DNA from: Thioalkalivibrio sp.
Lineage (GTDB): Bacteria; Pseudomonadota; Gammaproteobacteria; Ectothiorhodospirales; Ectothiorhodospiraceae
DNA: 8,441 nucleotides
Reading direction: 5' to 3'
Assembly (NCBI GenBank): GCA_003555285.1
Contig: PWGH01000234.1
Location: 1 to 8,441 of the forward strand
The notes beneath the pieces were generated by a model. That model was not told the DNA's origin. It saw nothing but the letters and a program-made list of their open reading frames with translations, and ran no database searches. A program made the position numbers and the translations under genes. Below are positions 1 to 5,867 of the stretch, one piece after another (position 1 is the first letter of the stretch; each line of letters begins with the position of its first letter).

Positions 1-6
1 GAACAG

Positions 7-951
7 ATGAGTTGGTTCGAAAAGCTGATGCCTTCGCGGATCCGCACCGACAGCGCCAGCAAGCGCACGGTGCCGGAAGGCCTGTGGGTGCGCTGCGAGG
101 GCTGCGATGCCACGCTGTATCGGCCGGAGCTCGAACGCAACCTCGATGTCTGCCCCAAGTGCAGTCATCACCGGCGCATCGGCGCGCGCCGACGCCTGGA
201 CATCTTCCTTGATGAACATCCGCGTGAGGAAATCGGGGCCGATGTCGAAGCCTCCGATGTGCTGAAATTCCGCGACACCAAGAAATACCGGGACCGTCTG
301 GTCGCCGCACAGAAGGCGACCGGTGAACGCGATGCCCTGCTGGTGATGCGCGGCGAGCTTGAGGGCGCGCCGCTGGTGGCCGCGGCCTTCGACTTCTTCT
401 TCATGGGCGGTTCGATGGGTTCGGCGGTGGGCGAACGCTTCGTACGCGGCGCCACCCGGGCGCTGGAGGAGCGCATTCCGCTGGTCTGCTTTTCCGCCAG
501 CGGCGGCGCCCGGATGCAGGAGGCCCTGTTTTCACTGATGCAGATGGCCAAGACCAGCGCGGTGCTCGCGCGTTTGCGCGAGGAGCGCGTGCCCTTCATT
601 TCGGTGATGACCGACCCCACGATGGGCGGCGTATCGGCGAGTCTGGCGATGCTGGGCGACATCAATGTCGCCGAGCCCAAGGCGCTGATCGGTTTCGCCG
701 GCCCCCGCGTGATTCAACAAACCGTGCGCGAGACGCTGCCGGAGGGCTTCCAGCGCTCGGAGTTCCTGGTGGATCATGGCGCGATCGATCTGATCATCCA
801 TCGTGGGGAGATGCGCAGTCAGTTGGCCTCGCTGCTGGCGATGCTGACGCATCACATCGCGCCCCCGCCGGCGTCGGAGACGGCCACCGACGCCCGCGCG
901 GCCTCGATCGAAGGCGAGATCGTCACACCCGAAAGGCAGGGCCCGGCCTGA
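7..951 (+). CDS. accD: Acetyl-CoA carboxylase carboxyltransferase subunit beta
   Basis: This is the beta subunit of the acetyl-CoA carboxylase carboxyltransferase. With AccA it moves the carboxyl group from carboxybiotin on AccB to acetyl-CoA, giving malonyl-CoA for fatty acid synthesis in the cytoplasm. The 314-residue protein (E. coli AccD is about 304) shows the expected N-terminal zinc ribbon, with Cys30, Cys33, Cys49 and Cys52 in a CxxC-x15-CxxC pattern. The crotonase-like carboxyltransferase core follows, with FMGGSMGS (132-139), [11 protein letters not shown] (163-173) and [10 protein letters not shown] (203-212), which supply the backbone glycines that stabilise the enolate. GFQRSEFL (248-255) is also family-typical. 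The tail after about residue 284 is Pro/Ala-rich and variable. The start is the ATG at 7; its ribosome binding site lies mostly outside the window. The gene is first in the visible cluster and folC follows 31 nt later. Identification is secure. Confidence 0.98.
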   Translation: MSWFEKLMPSRIRTDSASKRTVPEGLWVRCEGCDATLYRPELERNLDVCPKCSHHRRIGARRRLDIFLDEHPREEIGADVEASDVLKFRDTKKYRDRLVAAQKATGERDALLVMRGELEGAPLVAAAFDFFFMGGSMGSAVGERFVRGATRALEERIPLVCFSASGGARMQEALFSLMQMAKTSAVLARLREERVPFISVMTDPTMGGVSASLAMLGDINVAEPKALIGFAGPRVIQQTVRETLPEGFQRSEFLVDHGAIDLIIHRGEMRSQLASLLAMLTHHIAPPPASETATDARAASIEGEIVTPERQGPA

Positions 952-982
952 GGGCAGGGGCAACGGTAACCCTCGCCCCGAC

Positions 983-2275
983 ATGCGCTTCCAAACGCTA
1001 CAGCACTGGCTGGACTGGCAGGAGACCCTGCACCCGAAGAGCATCGATCTGGGGCTGGAACGGGTCGGGCAGGTGGCCGATCGCCTGCAGTTGCGCGATC
1101 CCGTGGCGCCCACGATCACCGTCGCCGGGACCAATGGCAAGGGCTCCGTGGCCACCCTGGTCGCGGCGCTGCTCCAGGCGATGGGCCTTCGGGTGGGGCT
1201 TTTCACCTCGCCGCACCTGCTACGCTACAACGAGCGTATCCGCGTGAACGGCGCGGCGGCCAGCGATACCGATCTCTGCCGGGCCTTTGCCGCTATCGAT
1301 GCGGCTCGGGGCACCACATCCCTGAGTTATTTCGAATTCGGCACCCTGGCGGCGGTCTGGCTGTTCCGGGAGGCGGCCGTGGACTTCCAGGTGCTCGAGG
1401 TCGGCCTGGGCGGTCGCCTCGATGCGGTGAATCTCTGGGATGCCGATGTCGCCGCGATCACCAGCGTGGATCTCGATCACGAATCCTGGCTCGGGACCGA
1501 TCGGGAGCAGATCGGGAGGGAGAAGGCCGGGATTCTGCGCACGCGGCGGCCGGTCGTGCTGGGTGAGTCCGCACCCCCGCAGAGCGTGCTGCAGTGTGCC
1601 CAGGCCCTGGAGGCGCCGGTCTTTCGTGCCGGACGCGACTTCGCGCTCGAGATCGTCTCCGGCAAGGCGCGCTGGTCCTGGGCGGATCGCACGCTGGAAC
1701 TCGCCCTGGATCCAGTCCAGGCCGAGGCTCTGGCGGGCGCTCGAGTGCAGAACCTGGCCACGGCGCTCGCCCTGATCCACCTGCTCGGACGGGCCGACGA
1801 GCTCAACTCCGAGCGACTGGCCAGCGCGTTGGAGGCCACACCGTCCGGCCGGCTGCAGCGCCTGCCAGGCCCCCCTGAATGGCTGCTCGACGTGGCCCAT
1901 AATGCGCAGGCGGCACGCGAGTTGGCGCGTTGGCTCGACGCCCATCCGGTCGCCGGTCCGGTCGTGGCGATCGTGGGCATGATGGCGGACAAGCAGCGCG
2001 GGCCGATGCTCGCGGCTCTGGCGGAGCACATCGACGTTTGGGTCTGTGTCCCGTTGCCGTCCGCACGGGCCTTGGCCGCGACGGAACTGGCCGCCGAACT
2101 TCAAGGCGGCACGACGCGCCCGGTCCTGGTGACGGCCGACGCCGAGGCGGCCATGGCCACGGCCCGGGCGCGGGCCGGGCCGACCGGACGCGTGGTGGTG
2201 TGGGGATCCTTCATCACCGTGCAACTGGCGATGGAGCGGCTGCTGCCGGCCTCGCCGATGTTGGCGCAGGCCTGA
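983..2275 (+). CDS. folC: Bifunctional folylpolyglutamate synthase / dihydrofolate synthase
   Basis: FolC adds glutamate to dihydropteroate and then extends the gamma-glutamyl tail of reduced folates, using ATP. Both activities are cytoplasmic. The 430-residue protein is the usual length. It has the Mur-ligase-like ATPase motif VAGTNGKGS (47-55), the FTSPHL folate-loop segment (74-79), EVGLGGRLDAVN (139-150), and DHESWLGTDREQIGREKAGI (165-184). The last contains Lys181, the position of the carbamylated lysine in this fold. The C-terminal domain carries QNLATALA (256-263), PSGRLQRL (287-294) and LLDVAHN (301-307), where Asp and His contact ATP. The ATG at 983 gives the standard FolC N-terminus (short helix with WLDWQE). 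No strong Shine-Dalgarno precedes it, so it may be translated by coupling to accD, whose stop lies 31 nt upstream. It ends 24 nt before the SPOR gene, as in E. coli. Confidence 0.97.
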   Translation: MRFQTLQHWLDWQETLHPKSIDLGLERVGQVADRLQLRDPVAPTITVAGTNGKGSVATLVAALLQAMGLRVGLFTSPHLLRYNERIRVNGAAASDTDLCRAFAAIDAARGTTSLSYFEFGTLAAVWLFREAAVDFQVLEVGLGGRLDAVNLWDADVAAITSVDLDHESWLGTDREQIGREKAGILRTRRPVVLGESAPPQSVLQCAQALEAPVFRAGRDFALEIVSGKARWSWADRTLELALDPVQAEALAGARVQNLATALALIHLLGRADELNSERLASALEATPSGRLQRLPGPPEWLLDVAHNAQAARELARWLDAHPVAGPVVAIVGMMADKQRGPMLAALAEHIDVWVCVPLPSARALAATELAAELQGGTTRPVLVTADAEAAMATARARAGPTGRVVVWGSFITVQLAMERLLPASPMLAQA

Positions 2276-2299
2276 GCCCGGACCGGTATACTGCTACGC

Positions 2300-2896
2300 A
2301 TGCAATCGCCTGTACGTTATCGCCTGGTCGGTGCCATCGTCCTGACCTTTTTGGCCGTGTTGGTGCTGCCATGGCTGCTGAATGGGGCCGGCTATGAACT
2401 GCTGCAGGAGGTTGAGCAGCCGATTCCCGATCGACCGGAATTCGTGGCGCCGCCGCGCCCGGCCCAACCCCTGGCCCGCGATTCGGCGCCGGACGCGGTC
2501 ATCGGTGGCGCGAACGCCATGCCCGACGGCACTGGGGCGAACGGATCGAGCCCCACTGCGGAAGCCGCTCCGGTGCCGGCCAGCCCGCGCTCGCCTGCGA
2601 GCGCACGTCCCAATGCGGCACCGCCGACGGCTGCCGCCCCCGCGTCCAGCGCTTCGGAGACGGTCGGCTGGGCGGTGCAGGTCGGAAGTTTCGGACGCGA
2701 GGCCAATGCGCGTGAGCAGATGCAGCGCCTGCGCGAGGCCGGTTTCCATGCCTTCAGCGAGCGCGCCAATGCCGACGGACGCGCGGTCTGGCGCGTGAAG
2801 GTCGGGCCGCGTGCCGAGCGCGATGCGGCCTTGCAGTTGCGGGATGAAATCCAGCGTCGAATGGACCTTCCGGGCATCGTGATCGCCCATCCCTGA
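2300..2896 (+). CDS. dedD: DedD-like SPOR-domain cell division protein
   Basis: The 198-residue protein is built like DedD: a short cytoplasmic N-terminus, one membrane anchor (about 8-28, ending LPWLLNG), a Pro/Ala/Ser-rich periplasmic linker (about 45-120), and a C-terminal SPOR domain (about 124-196). The SPOR domain begins WAVQVGSFGREANA and includes WRVKVGP (164-170). SPOR domains bind glycan strands stripped of stem peptides, which accumulate at the division septum. E. coli DedD is a non-essential septal protein that helps activate constriction. The position between folC and cvpA is the conserved gammaproteobacterial one and supports the name. The start ATG at 2300 places the anchor at the N-terminus, but there is no convincing Shine-Dalgarno before it. 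The gene is in the same reading frame as folC, with one TGA and eight codons between them. Sequence conservation outside the SPOR domain is low, so orthology rests on layout and order. Confidence 0.9.
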   Translation: MQSPVRYRLVGAIVLTFLAVLVLPWLLNGAGYELLQEVEQPIPDRPEFVAPPRPAQPLARDSAPDAVIGGANAMPDGTGANGSSPTAEAAPVPASPRSPASARPNAAPPTAAAPASSASETVGWAVQVGSFGREANAREQMQRLREAGFHAFSERANADGRAVWRVKVGPRAERDAALQLRDEIQRRMDLPGIVIAHP

Positions 2897-2901
2897 GGCG
2901 C

Positions 2902-2936
2902 GTGCGGATTGGCCCGTGATCGTTACGGGTACGCAC
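2902..2936 (+). other. Nested stem-loop after dedD, no U-tract
   Basis: Just downstream of the dedD stop, GTGCG (2902-2906) can pair with CGCAC (2932-2936). Inside it, CCCGT (2913-2917) pairs with ACGGG (2925-2929) around a 7-nt loop. No run of T follows, so this is not a standard intrinsic terminator. It may attenuate or stabilise the mRNA between dedD and cvpA, or may be a chance fold in GC-rich DNA. Confidence 0.35.
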
Positions 2937-2950
2937 AGCGGCCCTCGTCT

Positions 2951-2965
2951 GCGGTAGACTACCGC
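2951..2965. promoter_or_regulatory. Perfect 15-bp dyad upstream of cvpA-purF, candidate operator
   Basis: GCGGTAG and CTACCGC form perfect 7-bp arms around a single A. The centre contains TAGACT (2955-2960), which could act as a -10 hexamer, but no good -35 lies 16-18 bp upstream. It sits at the head of the only long gap in the cluster, about 180 nt before cvpA, where E. coli has its PurR-controlled promoter. It does not resemble the E. coli PUR box. I infer a candidate operator or promoter; the protein that would bind it is unknown. Confidence 0.4.
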
Positions 2966-3071
2966 CCTTTCGGGGGCTGCGGCCGGTGTGGGCGACGGCC
3001 CGGGGGGCTCCACCTCGATGCCCCTGGCCGGGTACGTTGTCGTGCAGCCTGGATCCCGGTTGCTACGGCTG

Positions 3072-3125
3072 CGAGGTTCGACCCCGAGGTTCGACCCGGG
3101 TGGTTTGTCCCGGTTGGTTTGTTCC
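3072..3125. repeat. Two consecutive tandem duplications in the cvpA leader
   Basis: CGAGGTTCGACCC occurs twice in perfect head-to-tail order (3072-3084 and 3085-3097). It is followed at once by a second duplication, a 14-bp unit GGGTGGTTTGTCCC (3098-3111) and GGTTGGTTTGTTCC (3112-3125), identical at 12 of 14 positions. The array ends 16 nt before the cvpA start codon. In the mRNA, GCAGCC (3044-3049) can also pair with GGCTGC (3067-3072), just upstream. The array lies in the untranslated leader if the cvpA start is placed correctly. Its function is unknown; slippage-derived spacer DNA is possible. Confidence 0.8.
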
Positions 3126-3141
3126 ACGAGAGTCCATCCAT

Positions 3142-3645
3142 GTGAATTGGCTTGATCTGGTCTTCATCGCGCTCATCGTGCTCTCCGGGCTGCTCAGCCT
3201 GTATCGTGGTTTTGTGCGCGAGGTGCTGTCGCTGGCCACCTGGATCGTGGCCGCCTGGGTCGGTATCCGCTTTGCCAGCGAACTGGCGGTGCACCTGCCC
3301 GATGCGGTCACCGACACGACGCTGCGCATGGGCATCGCCTTCGCCATTCTCTTCGTGCTGGTCCTGATCGCCGGTGGCATTCTTGGCGCCCTGGCCAATC
3401 GTCTGGTGCGCGGCACCGGCCTGACCGGCACCGACCGCTCGCTTGGCGTGATCTTCGGGTTGTTGCGCGGCGTGCTGCTGGTGGCCGTGCTGGTCTTCCT
3501 GGCCTGGCTCACGCCCCTGACCGAAGAGGGCTGGTGGGAACAGAGCCGGCTCGTGCCGGAATTCGAGCGGCTGGTGAACTGGTTGCTGGACCAGTTGCCG
3601 CAGTCGCTTCAGGAACGTCTGCGGGAACTGCCGGCAGAGGCATGA
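3142..3645 (+). CDS. cvpA: CvpA family inner-membrane protein
   Basis: CvpA is a small multi-spanning inner-membrane protein named for colicin V production. It is cotranscribed with purF in many gammaproteobacteria and has been linked to envelope stress tolerance; its molecular activity is unclear. From the GTG at 3142 the protein has 167 residues (E. coli 162) and begins with the family-typical (V/M)[16 protein letters not shown], with YRGFVREVL at about 21-29. Four hydrophobic segments are visible at about 5-22, 28-45, 63-84 and 104-123. [12 protein letters not shown] (91-102) and GLLRG (106-110) are family hallmarks. I chose the GTG because the frame is open back to 2986, but that extension is polar, Cys/Pro-rich, crosses tandem repeats and does not look like CvpA. 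A weak purine-rich site (GAGAG, 3128-3132) precedes it. purF follows after 37 nt. Confidence 0.93.
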   Translation: MNWLDLVFIALIVLSGLLSLYRGFVREVLSLATWIVAAWVGIRFASELAVHLPDAVTDTTLRMGIAFAILFVLVLIAGGILGALANRLVRGTGLTGTDRSLGVIFGLLRGVLLVAVLVFLAWLTPLTEEGWWEQSRLVPEFERLVNWLLDQLPQSLQERLRELPAEA

Positions 3646-3682
3646 ATCCCGCCCCGATCCCGTCCAGTTCAGTGGAGTTGCC

Positions 3683-5188
3683 ATGTGCGCAGTGGTAGGT
3701 GTCGTCGGCACGGCGGCCGTGAATCAAGTGCTTTACGACGCCATGCTGGTCTTGCAGCATCGGGGGCAGGATGCGGCTGGCATCGTCACCTCGGATACCG
3801 AGGGGCGTCTGCACCTGCGCAAGGATAACGGCCTGGTGCGGGATGTGTTCCAGGCTCAGCACATGCAGGGCCTGCTCGGCAACATGGGGATCGGACACGT
3901 TCGCTACCCCACCGCCGGCACCGCAAGTTCCGCTGAGGCGCAGCCCTTCTATGTGAATTCGCCGTTCGGCATCACCATGGGCCACAACGGCAACCTGACC
4001 AACGCGCGGGAGTTGAAACAGGAGCTTTTCGCCACCGATCGCCGCCACATCAACACCGACTCCGATTCCGAGATCCTGCTGAATGTCTTTGCGCAGGAGT
4101 TGCTGCGCTTTCTCGACAATGGGCTCAATGCCGAGGCGGTCTTCAACGCCATTGCCCGCGTTCACGAGCGTGCGGCCGGGGCCTATGCGGTGGTGGGCAT
4201 GATCGCCGGTCGCGGGCTGGTGGCCTTCCGGGATCCTCACGGCATCCGCCCGCTGGTCTTCGGACGACGCGAAACCCCGGGCGGCGTCGAATGGATCGTC
4301 GCGTCGGAAAGCGCGGCGCTCGAGTCGCTCGGCTTCGAGCTGGAACGGGATCTCGCCCCCGGCGAGGGGCTGTTCATCACCCCCGACGGCCACGTGGCCA
4401 CCCGCTCCTGCGCGCCGAATCCAACGCTGAGCCCCTGCATTTTCGAGCACGTGTACTTCGCGCGGCCGGATTCGGTGATCGACAACATCTTCGTGCACCG
4501 CGCGCGGATGCGCATGGGCACGCGCCTCGGGCAGAAGATTCGCCGCGTCTGGCCGGATCACGACATCGACGTGATCGTGCCGATTCCGGACACCGGACGC
4601 ACCGTGGCACTGGAGATGGCCCATGAGCTGGGCATCAAGTACCGCGAGGGCTTCATCAAGAACCGCTACATCGGCCGCACCTTCATCATGCCGGGCCAGA
4701 CGCTGCGCCGGAAGTCGGTGCGCCAGAAGCTCAATGCGATCGGCCTCGAGTTTCGCGACAAGAACGTGTTGCTGGTCGACGACTCCATCGTGCGCGGGAC
4801 GACCTCGCACGAAATCGTGCTGATGGCGCGTGAGGCCGGGGCGCGCAAGGTCTACTTCGCCTCGGCCGCGCCGCCGGTGCGTTTTCCGAATGTCTATGGC
4901 ATCGACATGCCCGCGGCCAATGAGCTGATCGCCCATGACCGGGACGAAGACGCGGTGTGTGCCGCGATCGGGGCCGATCGGTTGATCTATCAGGATCTGG
5001 ACGATCTGGTCGCGGCGGTGCAGCGCGGGAATCGCTCGATCAAGCGCTTCGATTGCTCGGTGTTTACCGGTGAATACGTGACCGGATTGGCGCCCGGCTA
5101 TCTGGATTACCTGGCCTCCTTGCGTGCGGACGGCATCAAGCCCCCGTCGGTGGGCGGCGAGGTCCTGGACCTGGCCAACAAGAAGTAG
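3683..5188 (+). CDS. purF: Amidophosphoribosyltransferase
   Basis: PurF makes 5-phosphoribosylamine from PRPP and glutamine, the committed step of purine synthesis. The 501-residue protein is close in length to E. coli PurF (505) and aligns along its whole length. Cys2 becomes the N-terminal nucleophile after Met removal, with no propeptide, as in the E. coli type rather than the Bacillus [4Fe-4S] type. The glutaminase domain (about 1-235) shows [11 protein letters not shown] (24-34), GHVRYPTAG (71-79), HNGNLTN (101-107) and SDSE (127-130). The phosphoribosyltransferase domain has [14 protein letters not shown] and the PRPP loop [14 protein letters not shown] (362-375). GGAG at 3674-3677 is a well-placed ribosome binding site. 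Oddity: residue 3 is Ala (MCAVVG) where MCG(I/V)VG is nearly always seen, and GHNGN replaces AHNGN. Folate from the nearby folC product feeds later steps of the same pathway. Identification is secure. Confidence 0.98.
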   Translation: MCAVVGVVGTAAVNQVLYDAMLVLQHRGQDAAGIVTSDTEGRLHLRKDNGLVRDVFQAQHMQGLLGNMGIGHVRYPTAGTASSAEAQPFYVNSPFGITMGHNGNLTNARELKQELFATDRRHINTDSDSEILLNVFAQELLRFLDNGLNAEAVFNAIARVHERAAGAYAVVGMIAGRGLVAFRDPHGIRPLVFGRRETPGGVEWIVASESAALESLGFELERDLAPGEGLFITPDGHVATRSCAPNPTLSPCIFEHVYFARPDSVIDNIFVHRARMRMGTRLGQKIRRVWPDHDIDVIVPIPDTGRTVALEMAHELGIKYREGFIKNRYIGRTFIMPGQTLRRKSVRQKLNAIGLEFRDKNVLLVDDSIVRGTTSHEIVLMAREAGARKVYFASAAPPVRFPNVYGIDMPAANELIAHDRDEDAVCAAIGADRLIYQDLDDLVAAVQRGNRSIKRFDCSVFTGEYVTGLAPGYLDYLASLRADGIKPPSVGGEVLDLANKK

Positions 5189-5211
5189 CCCGGGGAGGAT
5201 CAGCAGCCGGC

Positions 5212-5838
5212 ATGGCAAGGGATCGACCGGTGCGGCAGAGCCCGGTTCTGAATCCGGTATGGATCCGGCCGGTCATCGCGGCGGCCCGCGAGGCGGCGGA
5301 TCAGATGGCCGACCGTGCCACCGATCCGGCCACCGACCGGACGGCCCAGCCGGTCGTGGTCGTGCGTATCGACGAGCAGCGGCTGTATCTCTGGGCCGAT
5401 GGGCAGGTGAGTGCGGTCTACCCGGTGTCCACCGCGGCCCGCGGCGCCGGCAACCGCGAGGGCAGTCTGCAAACCCCCCTCGGGCTGCATCGGGTCGCAC
5501 GCAAGATCGGTGATCAGGCACCGCTGGGCGCGATCTTTCGCGGACGCGTGGACACCGGCGAGTTGGCGCCGATCCTGACCGCGTCCGAAGCGAGGAGCGC
5601 GCAGGATCACGTGACCACCCGGATCCTCTGGCTGGAGGGGCTGGAGCCGGGCAGCAACCGCGGCGGCGACCTCGACAGCTTCAACCGCTACATCTATATC
5701 CACGGCACGCCCGAGGAGGGACGCATCGGCACGCCGGCCTCCCACGGCTGCGTGCGCATGCGCAACGCCGATGTGATCGACGTGTTCGATCGCGTTCCGC
5801 TCCATACGCCGGTGATGATCCTGTTCCACGTGGAATGA
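5212..5838 (+). CDS. YkuD-domain L,D-transpeptidase family protein, no signal peptide
   Basis: The protein (208 residues) is a single YkuD domain of about 160 residues after a charged, low-complexity N-terminus. The catalytic signature is complete: His164 in IHGTP (163-167), then SHGCVRM (177-183) with nucleophile Cys180 and Arg182. YkuD enzymes act on the L,D bond of peptidoglycan stem peptides, either cross-linking them or trimming D-Ala from tetrapeptides. Most have a Sec signal or membrane anchor, but here the first 45 residues are Arg/Asp/Ala-rich with no hydrophobic segment, so I predict a cytoplasmic protein. The closest functional precedent I know is ElsL of Acinetobacter, a signal-less YkuD protein acting as an L,D-carboxypeptidase in wall recycling. 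Ribosome binding site GGAGG (5194-5198) lies 13 nt before the ATG; Met32 (5305) is an alternative start. The gene follows purF by 23 nt, so cotranscription is likely. The exact role is inferred. Confidence 0.88.
   Translation: MARDRPVRQSPVLNPVWIRPVIAAAREAADQMADRATDPATDRTAQPVVVVRIDEQRLYLWADGQVSAVYPVSTAARGAGNREGSLQTPLGLHRVARKIGDQAPLGAIFRGRVDTGELAPILTASEARSAQDHVTTRILWLEGLEPGSNRGGDLDSFNRYIYIHGTPEEGRIGTPASHGCVRMRNADVIDVFDRVPLHTPVMILFHVE
5822..5837. promoter_or_regulatory. Candidate parS (ParB-binding) site
   Basis: TGTTCCACGTGGAATG spans the last codons and stop of the YkuD gene. Its central 12 bp, TTCCACGTGGAA (5824-5835), is a perfect palindrome. From memory, the chromosomal parS palindrome of Pseudomonas is GTTCCACGTGGAAC; this site matches 13 of those 14 positions, the mismatch being the final C, which is T here as part of the TGA stop. 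parS sites often lie inside genes in the origin-proximal part of the chromosome. No parAB is in the window, so the assignment rests on the motif alone; the codons could also have produced it by chance. Confidence 0.5.
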
Positions 5839-5867
5839 CCCCAACCCCGTGGCCCACCCTTGTCCGA

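Noticed and set aside
1220..2224. Open frame of 334 codons antisense to folC
   Set aside because: Shadow of folC codon bias; no start context and no recognisable motif.
2961..2980. CCCTTTCGGGGG as a terminator hairpin
   Set aside because: Stem of only 3-4 bp and no following T-run.
3072..3097. GGTTCGACC resembles a tRNA T-loop
   Set aside because: No complementary T-stem, anticodon arm or acceptor stem can be built around it, and it is duplicated in tandem.
2986..3141. 52-residue N-terminal extension of CvpA
   Set aside because: Not CvpA-like, crosses tandem repeats, and the GTG at 3142 gives the standard N-terminus and length.
4388..4399. GGCCACGTGGCC palindrome in purF
   Set aside because: It shares only the CACGTG core with parS; the flanks do not match, and such GC palindromes are common in coding DNA of this composition.
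3509..5218. Long open frame antisense to purF (569 codons)
   Set aside because: It mirrors a confidently identified gene, has no recognisable domain and has the His/Arg/Gly-rich composition typical of shadow frames in GC-rich DNA.
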